From Microcaldota archaeon (GTDB taxonomy: Archaea > Micrarchaeota > Micrarchaeia > Micrarchaeales > Micrarchaeaceae), in contig JAJZII010000026.1 of the NCBI GenBank assembly GCA_021810685.1, positions 1 through 6,760 on the forward strand: a stretch of 6,760 bases of DNA, given 5' to 3'. Below the pieces are notes generated by a model. That model was not told where the DNA came from. It saw only the letters and a program-made list of their open reading frames with translations, and made no database searches. Positions 1 through 5,571 of this stretch are shown piece after piece. The position numbers and the translations under genes are program-made. Each line of letters starts with the position of its first letter. Position 1 is the first letter of the stretch.

Positions 1-1856
1 TGTATGAAGATGGGGTTTTCGTCTCGAACTCTGCCCCTGGCGCGTATACAGGGTTTAACGGTATCTATATAGGGAATGGAACGGTGGCGGGCAACAGTTT
101 CTGGAACGGCTCTATTGCAAATGTACAGCTCTACAATACATCGCTCCCAGCGGCTCAGGTATCGCAGCTTTACCATGAGGGCATTTCAGGCACCCCGATA
201 AGCAATGCGGGACTCGTGGGATGGTGGCCTCTGAACGGCAATGCGACGGACCTCAGTGGCCTGGGCAACAACGGCACTACCACAAATGTAATTTATGCTG
301 CTCCGCCAGCATACACTTACAGCCCACTCTCAAGCCAGGTACCTGGTGCACCGACTGGAATGGTAGGAAAGTTCACACCCAACCAGAATATAAGTATACA
401 GACCTCAAGCCCGTTACTCGAAGGCAGCAATGTTACGATGGCAGTCTGGATAAATTGGAATGGAGGTAACCCAGGAGGCAGACAGGAAATTTTGGGCGCT
501 GACTCCGCAGCGGGAAGTGAATTAAACCCAATAATTGCAGTGAATGACTCAGGAACGCAGGAGGCAGAAACGTGGGTGTGTGTATCGACCTGTTATCCAG
601 AAGCCAAATCTGGGCCCCACACTATAATACCACACATGTGGTACTTCCTGGTTAGCAGGTACAACGGCAGCACAGGAGAGGCATTGAGCCTGTGGATAAA
701 TGGCCAGCAGGCCGCTTCAACGGCAGCAACTGGCAACCTCGTTCCGCAAGGCTCTGGTCTCTACGCTTACATAGGAAGCAGGTCCAATACAGGAGATTAC
801 TTCAACGGTCAGATTGCAGATGCACAAATGTACGGCTCTGCGCTAACCAAAAGCGAGATAGAGCAGCTTTATAGTGAAGGAATAAACGGCGGACCGATAG
901 CAGAAGCGAATGTTGTAGGATGGTGGCCACTCAGCGGCAACGCCAACGACTATTCAGGCAACGACCACAACGGAGTGCCGCATGGTGCAACCTATACCCC
1001 TCTTGAGAATGACCCAACGGCAGACGTTGTAGAGGGAGTGCTGAACTGCGGCAACCTCAATCAGTGCAGCAACACAACGCTTCAGCACCTCTACCTAAAC
1101 CCGCTGCCACTTGAGCATGCCGGCATGGGCTTCATGAACGAGACAACTTCATTCAACATGATGGACGCGGCGCTGCCTGGTGCTATGAGCTTTGACGGCG
1201 TCAGTGGGTATGTCGCTGCACAGGTGGGTGCGTGGTTAGGCACGAATCATAATTTAACTATAGCTGCGTGGTATTACAGCTCCAAAGGCGGTGGCAGCAT
1301 AGTCAATGTATGCACGTCGCAGACGTGCGGCGGCTGGTCGACCCCATTCCTCGGGTATGATACCAATGGATCCACCTACGCCTGGATAAACGGGCCTGCT
1401 GTGTTGTGGACCAGCACACCGTTCGGCAAGTGGTATTTTGCCGAGATCACTTATTCTGCGAGCGGCAACTTGGAGACCTTATATATAGACGGAAAGGAAG
1501 TAACTTCGGCGAGCGGCACATATTCCCCGTCAGGCACGACCGATTACGCAACGATTGGAGCCGACCCTACCGGGCAGCACTATGGCAATGTATATTTCAA
1601 CGGTTCGATAACAGATGTTCAGGTCTACGACGTTGCGCTCACTCCGGCACAAGCAATGCAGCTGTATCTCAATAACAGTGCAATAGGAGTTGCACCTATT
1701 AATTACTGGCCGCTTGGAGCAGGCATAGGCAGCCTTCTTAACCAGACCGCGGATATCTCAGGCAGTAACACTGGATACCTGTACGGCAGCAACACCCCAT
1801 GCACCAACAGCCAGGTGGTGAACGGCGTGTGCGGGCCCACCTATGCGCCTGCATAG
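1..1856 (+). CDS. LamG-repeat surface protein, 5' end outside window
   Basis: The frame is open from base 3, with residues typical of a LamG domain (FNGIYIGNGT) before the GTG at 84, so that GTG is internal and the gene starts upstream of the window. Numbering from codon 84, two complete LamG/Laminin_G_3-like units lie at about 44-266 and 278-531, after the tail of an earlier one. Signatures recur: FNGxIAxxQxY and LYxEGI at the unit ends, then VGWWPLxGNAxDxSG at the next unit's start. The protein ends in an unpaired start-half (YWPL at 541-544). Sixteen N-X-S/T sequons and close Cys pairs (C166/C170, C322/C328, C410/C415, C573/C583) suggest a glycosylated, disulfide-bonded extracellular protein. 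The family binds glycans or proteins; this ligand is unknown. By analogy with the next gene it may carry a class III signal peptide upstream, which cannot be seen. It ends in TAG, with TGG TAG TGA following. Confidence 0.85.
   Translation, partial: YEDGVFVSNSAPGAYTGFNGIYIGNGTVAGNSFWNGSIANVQLYNTSLPAAQVSQLYHEGISGTPISNAGLVGWWPLNGNATDLSGLGNNGTTTNVIYAAPPAYTYSPLSSQVPGAPTGMVGKFTPNQNISIQTSSPLLEGSNVTMAVWINWNGGNPGGRQEILGADSAAGSELNPIIAVNDSGTQEAETWVCVSTCYPEAKSGPHTIIPHMWYFLVSRYNGSTGEALSLWINGQQAASTAATGNLVPQGSGLYAYIGSRSNTGDYFNGQIADAQMYGSALTKSEIEQLYSEGINGGPIAEANVVGWWPLSGNANDYSGNDHNGVPHGATYTPLENDPTADVVEGVLNCGNLNQCSNTTLQHLYLNPLPLEHAGMGFMNETTSFNMMDAALPGAMSFDGVSGYVAAQVGAWLGTNHNLTIAAWYYSSKGGGSIVNVCTSQTCGGWSTPFLGYDTNGSTYAWINGPAVLWTSTPFGKWYFAEITYSASGNLETLYIDGKEVTSASGTYSPSGTTDYATIGADPTGQHYGNVYFNGSITDVQVYDVALTPAQAMQLYLNNSAIGVAPINYWPLGAGIGSLLNQTADISGSNTGYLYGSNTPCTNSQVVNGVCGPTYAPA
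99..275 (+). repeat. LamG junction module, copy 1
   Basis: Protein-level repeat running from FWNGSIANVQLYNTSL through LYHEGI to VGWWPLNGNATDLSG and NNG. It joins the end of one LamG unit to the start of the next. The closest match is the copy at 2539-2715, where the FWNG start, the IANVQ-YNT core and WWPLNGNA are shared but many third codon positions differ. This suggests an old duplication kept by selection. Confidence 0.75.
801..974 (+). repeat. LamG junction module, copy 2
   Basis: Same module as copy 1: FNGQIADAQMYGSAL, LYSEGINGGP, then VVGWWPLSGNANDYSG and HNG. Spacing between the three signatures is the same as in copy 1, to within one residue. Confidence 0.72.
1596..1787 (+). repeat. 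LamG junction module, copy 3 (degenerate)
   Basis: The first half is well kept (FNGSITDVQVYDVALT, then LYLNN). The second half has drifted to INYWPLGAG and DISGSNTG with an insertion of about ten residues. No LamG core follows; the protein ends about 22 residues later. Confidence 0.55.
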
Positions 1857-2088
1857 TGGTAGTGATGGAGTGAAAGCGCAGTCAGCGATGGAGTACCTGA
1901 TGACCTACGGCTGGGCCATACTCATAATAGCCATAGTGCTCGCGGCGCTCTTCCAGCTTGGGGTCTTCAGCAGCAGCACCTTCGCGCCGAAGGCGCCTCC
2001 TGGCTCCTGCCAGGTCTCCAGGCCAAACGGGCCTGGAAGCACGCAATTCATCAACACAGAAGGCGTCTGCAACGGCGAGCTGCCGTAG
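1843..2088 (+). CDS. Class III signal peptide (prepilin-like) N-terminal part of a LamG protein, ended by in-frame TAG
   Basis: The 81-residue product from ATG 1843 contains KAQSAMEYLMTYGWAILI followed by a hydrophobic helix to about residue 42. This is an archaeal class III (DUF361-type) signal, with predicted cleavage between Ala12 and Gln13 by a FlaK/PibD-like prepilin peptidase and Glu at +5 of the mature chain. A linker with two Cys (C56, C76) follows, ending NGELP and then TAG. The GTG at 1870 (product VKAQSAMEY) gives a more typical short n-region and has a GTGAT site, so I prefer it; the ATG start would overlap the previous gene by 14 nt. The frame continues past TAG into a LamG domain, so this is very likely the N-terminal part of one 301- to 310-residue protein and not a separate small pilin. 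GC is about 60% here by hand count. Confidence 0.8.
   Translation: MRLHSGSDGVKAQSAMEYLMTYGWAILIIAIVLAALFQLGVFSSSTFAPKAPPGSCQVSRPNGPGSTQFINTEGVCNGELP
1854..1865 (+). other. Clustered stop codons TAG TGG TAG TGA ending the first LamG gene
   Basis: The first LamG gene ends in TAG. Reading on in the same frame gives one Trp codon, a second TAG and then TGA. If TAG were decoded, the protein would grow by only three residues before TGA. The final TGA also lies within the GTGAT motif used as a ribosome binding site by the next gene. Confidence 0.9.
1862..1866 (+). promoter_or_regulatory. GTGAT Shine-Dalgarno-like site for the GTG start at 1870
   Basis: GTGAT followed by three bases and then GTG at 1870 fits the 3' part of the archaeal consensus (A)GGAGGTGAT in the expected register. 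The same GTGAT-N3-start arrangement precedes the TadC-like gene starting at 3771 on the other strand. The ATG at 1843 has no purine-rich site just upstream, so this motif favours the start at 1870. Confidence 0.45.
1984..2037 (+). other. Three consecutive perfect hairpins inside the coding region
   Basis: Stem 1 pairs 1984-1988 with 1992-1996 (GCGCC/GGCGC, 3-nt loop). Stem 2 pairs 1999-2004 with 2009-2014 (CCTGGC/GCCAGG, 4-nt loop). Stem 3 pairs 2017-2024 with 2030-2037 (TCCAGGCC/GGCCTGGA, 5-nt loop). They are two bases apart and the last ends 48 nt before the amber codon. They may form a structured mRNA segment, or may be a chance result of high GC in the linker. Confidence 0.5.
2086..2088 (+). 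other. In-frame amber codon splitting the LamG prepilin-like gene
   Basis: Codons around it read CCG TAG TAT GTG GCG CAG TTC AAT GGC. Reading continues in the same frame for 228 codons of clear LamG protein to TGA at 2773-2775, so no frameshift is involved. A single C-to-T change from CAG (Gln) would explain it; from memory, related archaeal proteins have Gln here (ELPQYVA), which I could not check. Options are a nonsense mutation, amber readthrough or suppression, or a sequencing error. Confidence 0.9.
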
Positions 2089-2091
2089 TAT

Positions 2092-2775
2092 GTGGCGCAG
2101 TTCAATGGCGCAAGCAGCTACGTTTCAGTATCAAACGTAAGTGAGATAGGACAGATATCAAACGGTGGTGGAAACAAAGTTACAATAACAGGATGGGCGT
2201 TTGAATCTGCTCCTCTTTCCGGTACTCAATTGAACATTGTACACCTTGGTGGTTCGGCCGAATGCACAACAACCGATAACAACTTAGAAATATTCCTCAA
2301 CATAAATAATGCATACACTATTTTACAATGCAATAATGACGAGATGCAGAGCAGTACCGTTTCAGTCCCTTCAATGCAATGGGTTTTTTATGCTAGCACA
2401 TTCAATGGATCAACATTTAAAGGTCATCTAGGATTAGGTGGGCAATTTTATTCCGGCGCGACAATCACAGGGATAACAAACGTAATATTACCTAATGGCC
2501 CAGTATTTTCAATTGGTGGGAGCGGCCCCTTTACCTCATTCTGGAATGGGCAAATAGCAAATGTCCAGATTTACAACACAACCCTCTCTGCCAACGATAT
2601 ACAAGCCCTCTACCAAGAGGGCATAGGGGGAGCGCCTGTTGATTTGCAGAACCTTGTAGGGTGGTGGCCGCTCAACGGCAACGCCCACGATTACAGCGGA
2701 AACAACAACAACGGCCAGATAAACGGCGGTGTAACATTTACAAGTTCATGGGAGAATGGATATACGCCGCCGTGA
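2092..2775 (+). CDS. LamG domain, C-terminal part of the amber-interrupted gene
   Basis: The open frame runs from 2089 directly after the TAG. The first possible start is GTG 2092, but it has no ribosome binding site and would give a protein without any signal peptide. The 227 residues begin QFNGASSYVSVSN, the usual core opening of a LamG fold, and continue through TGWAFES (33-39), WVFYASTFNG (97-106), a unit-end motif FWNGQIANVQIYN (150-162), LYQEGI (173-178) and WWPLNGNAHDYSG (191-203), ending ENGYTPP. The WWPL part normally opens a Laminin_G_3 domain, yet here it closes the protein. Two Cys (C60, C80) and three sequons fit an extracellular location. The central part (2161-2520) is about 40% GC by hand count, far below the preceding signal and linker region, so the gene looks mosaic. 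It converges with the pilus operon, six bases from its last gene. Confidence 0.8.
   Translation: MAQFNGASSYVSVSNVSEIGQISNGGGNKVTITGWAFESAPLSGTQLNIVHLGGSAECTTTDNNLEIFLNINNAYTILQCNNDEMQSSTVSVPSMQWVFYASTFNGSTFKGHLGLGGQFYSGATITGITNVILPNGPVFSIGGSGPFTSFWNGQIANVQIYNTTLSANDIQALYQEGIGGAPVDLQNLVGWWPLNGNAHDYSGNNNNGQINGGVTFTSSWENGYTPP
2119..2139 (+). other. Hairpin downstream of the amber codon
   Basis: TACGTTT (2119-2125) pairs with AAACGTA (2133-2139) around a 7-nt loop, starting 31 nt after the TAG. Position would suit a recoding element, but the stem is AT-rich and may be chance. Confidence 0.3.
2539..2715 (+). repeat. LamG junction module, copy 4 (in the second gene)
   Basis: Same module as in the upstream gene: FWNGQIANVQIYNTTL, LYQEGIGG, LVGWWPLNGNAHDYSG and NNNNG. 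It is nearest to the copy at 99-275. About 20 further residues follow it before the stop, with no new LamG core. Confidence 0.75.
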
Positions 2776-2786
2776 GCGCGCTCACG
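2771..2786. other. 16-bp perfect palindrome holding both convergent stop codons
   Basis: CGTGAGCGCGCTCACG equals its own reverse complement. It contains the TGA of the + strand LamG gene (2773-2775) and, on the - strand, the TGA of the TadC-like gene (2784-2782). As RNA it can form a 6-bp stem with a CGCG loop from either strand. A bidirectional terminator is possible, but there is no T-run, which archaeal termination normally uses. Confidence 0.6.
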
Positions 2787-3771
2787 CTCCGCCTATGCTG
2801 CCGAACATCGCCGCTATGACCGAGCCCACCACGAAGTAGATCACTAACCCTATGATTATGAAGGCAGGCAACAGACGTATGCCCTTGATGACCGAGCCTG
2901 ATGATATTGCACTCATTATCAGGGCCGCGAAGCCCGTGATTACCGATATGGCAATGAGCGAGAATGTGTGGTAGAAGCCCGCGCTTATCTTTGGTGGGCT
3001 GGGCTTGAGAAACGACAGCCCTGTGGTGGGCAGGCCGCCAGGGTTCGATGCCAGTATGCCCTTCCAGACGCTGTCCGTGACTATGATCATCTGGCTTGTC
3101 AAGCCATAGAGGACTGGTGCAGCTATCAGACCTGCGAAGGCTATGAAGATGCTGTACATGAAGAGCTGGCCCGAGACCTCCTTCTGCACCATCTGCTGGT
3201 TGCGCATGTCCTTGCTGAGCTGCTCCATGAGGTCTGCCATCGCACCGCCGTACCTTTGCGCCTCGATCATCATCTTTATCGCGTGCTGCAAAGTGTATGA
3301 ACGGTACTTGCTGCCTAGTTCAGTAAGCGACGCCTGGAAGGTCTCGCCGCCGAAAATCTTCCTGTCCATGTCCTTGATGTCTTCCGCGAAAAACTTGAAC
3401 TCAGGCCTCGCCGCGAGGAGCATCGCCCTGTCGAGCGCTATGCCGCTGCGGAGGTTTGCGGAAGTTATCTGGAAGTAGTCAGGCAGCACATTCTCGACCA
3501 TGGTCTTCCTTTTGTCTATCTGGTAGTTTATCATCATGTAGATGACGATGACGTACATGACTCCGGCGCCGAGGCCGCCGACCGCCACGACGAGTATGCT
3601 GAACTTGGCGATGAAAAGCCCAACGGCGACTATGACGTAGATGGCGAAGAAGCCCTCAATAAGGAGCTGAAGTAGCTTCTGCACTGTCATCTTGTAGCCC
3701 GCTAGGTCGAGCAGCGTGGAGAGGTACCTGCCCACGCTCCTTGAAACGAGCCTCTCGAAGTTTATCTGCAT
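2782..3771 (-). CDS. TadC-like type II/IV secretion platform protein (T2SF domain), second copy
   Basis: This 329-residue integral membrane protein would sit in the cytoplasmic membrane as half of the platform on which a pilus ATPase acts. Hydrophobic segments are at about 38-57, 59-82, 203-226, 267-290 and 301-324. The T2SF-type cytoplasmic helical domain lies at about 93-200, with LPDYFQITSANLRSGIALDRA (96-116) and the second-half motif YTLQHAIKMMIEAQRYGGAMADLMEQLSKDMR (159-190) typical of archaeal TadC/FlaJ proteins. FlaJ usually has two such domains in one longer chain; here one domain is in this gene and one in the gene before it. ATG 3771 follows a GTGAT site and lies 4 nt after the upstream stop, indicating one operon. 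Its exact system (adhesive pilus or secretion) cannot be told from sequence. Confidence 0.88.
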   Translation of the reverse strand: MQINFERLVSRSVGRYLSTLLDLAGYKMTVQKLLQLLIEGFFAIYVIVAVGLFIAKFSILVVAVGGLGAGVMYVIVIYMMINYQIDKRKTMVENVLPDYFQITSANLRSGIALDRAMLLAARPEFKFFAEDIKDMDRKIFGGETFQASLTELGSKYRSYTLQHAIKMMIEAQRYGGAMADLMEQLSKDMRNQQMVQKEVSGQLFMYSIFIAFAGLIAAPVLYGLTSQMIIVTDSVWKGILASNPGGLPTTGLSFLKPSPPKISAGFYHTFSLIAISVITGFAALIMSAISSGSVIKGIRLLPAFIIIGLVIYFVVGSVIAAMFGSIGGA

Positions 3772-3774
3772 AGC

Positions 3775-3779
3775 ATCAC
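3775..3779 (-). promoter_or_regulatory. GTGAT Shine-Dalgarno-like site for the second TadC-like gene
   Basis: On the - strand GTGAT is followed by GCT and then ATG at 3771. The TGA stop of the preceding gene forms part of the motif, so termination and re-initiation are probably coupled. Confidence 0.5.
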
Positions 3780-4846
3780 ATGCTGAATGACGGCCTGGAC
3801 GACCGTATCATCTGGAGGAATATTATCTGCAGGAAGCTTATGGCCACCAGCGCGCCCTCGAGCAACTGCGGCGTGACCGTGAAGAGCGCTATGAACGTGG
3901 TGAGTATTGTCACCACTGCTATACCCATGCTGGGCATTATGACCCCGAAGAGCATGTAGAACATGGCTATGGCGTTGAGCCTCTGCCCGTAGCGCCTGAG
4001 CTCTATGACGCGCTCCTGCGCCAGCTGGTCTATGATGCTCTGGAGCGCCGATATGACGTCGGCACCTGCCTTGATGCTGACGGACGCCTGCAGCATAAGT
4101 CTCCTGAACGAGTCGCTCTTCGTCTCTTCCAGAGTCTCGTCTATCGCCGCTTCCAACGGCATGCCGAGCTGCACGCGCTCCACGATGCGCGCAAACTCCT
4201 TGCTCGCGGCGCCGTAGCCGGTGCTTACCGAGACTATTGAGTTGAAGAGAGGCATTCCTGACCTGAGCGCTATTATCATGTCCCTGGCCGCGAACAGTAT
4301 GTCGCGCTCTATGCTCTTGACGTCGCTCTTGGTTTTGTGCTTAGGGAAGTTGAGGAACGAGTTCAGGAACATGTAGAACATTGCTATGCCGATGACAAGG
4401 CCGAATATAACAGCCTCGGCAGTAGGGAAGCCGAAATGAGACAGGAGCATGATTAAGGTGGCGCCTATTATGGCAGAGAGCATCAGCGCCGCCATCACCA
4501 TGCGCTGCACGAAGGAATAGACGCTCTGGTTGATCTTGCGCTCCTTGAGCGCCTGCTCAAGGCCCTTGTGCTTGGCCCCTATGCTCTCTATGTAGAGGCG
4601 CCATCTGCTGGGCTTCATGCCCGGACTGCCTGACACACCAGGCATGCGCGGCGTGTACTGCGCCGCCTGTTTCGGTGCAGACTGCGATTGCTGCGGGGAA
4701 CCGAAGGCAGGCGGGAAAGAAGCGAGATTGCCATTTGCGCGCTTGGCCTCGCCCCTGCCGAAGAGACCCTTCTTTGGCTTCGGCTGAAGCGTCAGCGGCG
4801 TGCCATCAACGTTTATGACCTTTGGCTCTTTCTTCTTTCCGAACAT
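3776..4846 (-). CDS. TadC-like type II/IV secretion platform protein (T2SF domain), first copy
   Basis: A 356-residue membrane protein. It starts with about 80 hydrophilic, Pro/Gln/Lys-rich residues (MFGKKKEPK, then PQQSQSAPKQAAQ at 51-63), probably disordered and cytoplasmic; such an extension is not part of the core TadC fold. A helical stretch follows, then membrane segments at about 115-136 and 144-165, a T2SF-type cytoplasmic domain at 178-290 (ERDILFAARDMIIALRSGMPL at 180-200; LMLQASVSIKAGADVISALQ at 250-269), and membrane segments at about 292-322 (one or two) and 329-347. It is predicted to form the platform with the next gene's product and to contact the ATPase. The ATG overlaps the previous stop as TAATG, preceded by AGGGGTG, so the genes are translationally coupled. 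It is unlike the downstream paralog outside the T2SF core, so the two are not a recent duplication. Confidence 0.88.
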   Translation of the reverse strand: MFGKKKEPKVINVDGTPLTLQPKPKKGLFGRGEAKRANGNLASFPPAFGSPQQSQSAPKQAAQYTPRMPGVSGSPGMKPSRWRLYIESIGAKHKGLEQALKERKINQSVYSFVQRMVMAALMLSAIIGATLIMLLSHFGFPTAEAVIFGLVIGIAMFYMFLNSFLNFPKHKTKSDVKSIERDILFAARDMIIALRSGMPLFNSIVSVSTGYGAASKEFARIVERVQLGMPLEAAIDETLEETKSDSFRRLMLQASVSIKAGADVISALQSIIDQLAQERVIELRRYGQRLNAIAMFYMLFGVIMPSMGIAVVTILTTFIALFTVTPQLLEGALVAISFLQIIFLQMIRSSRPSFSM

Positions 4847-5565
4847 TATATGACACCCCTTTGCTTGAGCTCAAGCATCGCCTCGTTTATGCGCTGCTCG
4901 CGCAGTGCTAGGAGCGACTGCTCCAGGGGGCTCAAATCTATGTGCTTCTTCTTGAGGTCCTTTTCCTGCTTCTCTATGCTTTGCTGGAGGCCGTAAACCT
5001 CCTCCACCACAATTGTGATATGATCCTGATCGAAGACGCTTTCGCGGATGCCTTCTATTATGCGCTCAAGCTCGGATATCTGGTCAGCCATGCTTAGGCT
5101 CGGGAGCACGAGCTCCTTCATGTTAAGGCGCTTTATGTTGACCGTAACCTTCTGCAGCGGCATCCGCGCGGCGAACTGTTTCGCCTCCTCCTCAGCCTTC
5201 GCCTTTATCTCCGGCTGCTCGAACTGCTGCTGGGGCACCTGGGATGCCTGAGGCGCCTGCGGAGCTTGTGGCGTGGTTGGCATGCTCGGCACGAACTGCG
5301 ACGTCGCGGCCTGCTGCACGCCCGCCATGGCGAGGTGTGGCTGGCCCTGGGCCCTGCGCTTCGGCTCGATGTGCTTGGTGTTCTCCACTGCGTCTATCAC
5401 CTTAAGCGCCTCGCGGTATGAGCTCCGGCCCGGAGTCTGCACGGCAGTGGCAACGAAGGTCTGCGACATGTCTATGGCTGTTTGCTCTTCGCGCGGCGCA
5501 GCTGCCTCCACATCCTTTATGAGCCCGACCAGCTTCATGTACTCGTCTGCATTCTCGTCTGCCAT
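4846..5565 (-). CDS. Uncharacterised cytoplasmic protein of the pilus operon (Pro/Gln linker, helical C-terminus)
   Basis: I do not recognise the family of this 239-residue protein. It has no signal peptide or membrane segment and no Walker or metal motif. Three parts can be seen: an acidic N-terminus (about 1-70), with a helical SSYREALKVIDAVEN stretch at 48-62; a Pro/Gln-rich linker (about 72-118) containing a PQAPQAPQASQVPQQQ run at 99-114; and a more ordered C-terminal region (about 135-239) with KVTVNIKRLNMKELVLPSL (139-157), a short helical segment ISELERIIEGIRESVF (163-178), a strand-like HITIVVEEVYG (182-192), and a charged, probably coiled-coil helix QQSIEKQEKDLKKK (194-207) onward. 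Lying between ATPase and platform genes, with a 10-nt gap and a TAATG overlap, it may be an adaptor or regulator of the motor; that is inference from position only. Confidence 0.82.
   Translation of the reverse strand: MADENADEYMKLVGLIKDVEAAAPREEQTAIDMSQTFVATAVQTPGRSSYREALKVIDAVENTKHIEPKRRAQGQPHLAMAGVQQAATSQFVPSMPTTPQAPQAPQASQVPQQQFEQPEIKAKAEEEAKQFAARMPLQKVTVNIKRLNMKELVLPSLSMADQISELERIIEGIRESVFDQDHITIVVEEVYGLQQSIEKQEKDLKKKHIDLSPLEQSLLALREQRINEAMLELKQRGVI
4854..4860 (-). promoter_or_regulatory. Shine-Dalgarno-like AGGGGTG before the first TadC-like gene
   Basis: AGGGGTG lies 7 nt before ATG 4846 on the - strand and is close to the consensus GGAGGTG. It sits inside the end of the upstream gene, supporting this start and the TAATG overlap. 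Confidence 0.5.
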
Positions 5566-5571
5566 GCAATG

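Noticed and set aside
84..86. GTG at 84 as the start of the first LamG gene
   Set aside because: LamG-like residues continue in frame to the window edge, so the codon is internal.
1843..2088. An independent small pilin of 81 residues
   Set aside because: The linker after the helix is short and the LamG domain follows at once in frame. It cannot be fully excluded if the amber codon always terminates.
2092..2094. GTG 2092 as a separate start producing a free LamG protein
   Set aside because: There is no ribosome binding site, and the product would be a LamG domain in the cytoplasm without signal peptide. A continuation across the TAG explains it better.
1958..2140. Small open frames in the GC-rich linker on both strands (1958-2140 +, 1905-2105 -)
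   Set aside because: They overlap the class III signal gene, have no recognisable features, and follow from the high GC of the region.
2771..2786. Palindrome as a standard intrinsic terminator
   Set aside because: No T-run follows on either strand, so I list it as a palindrome of unknown role.
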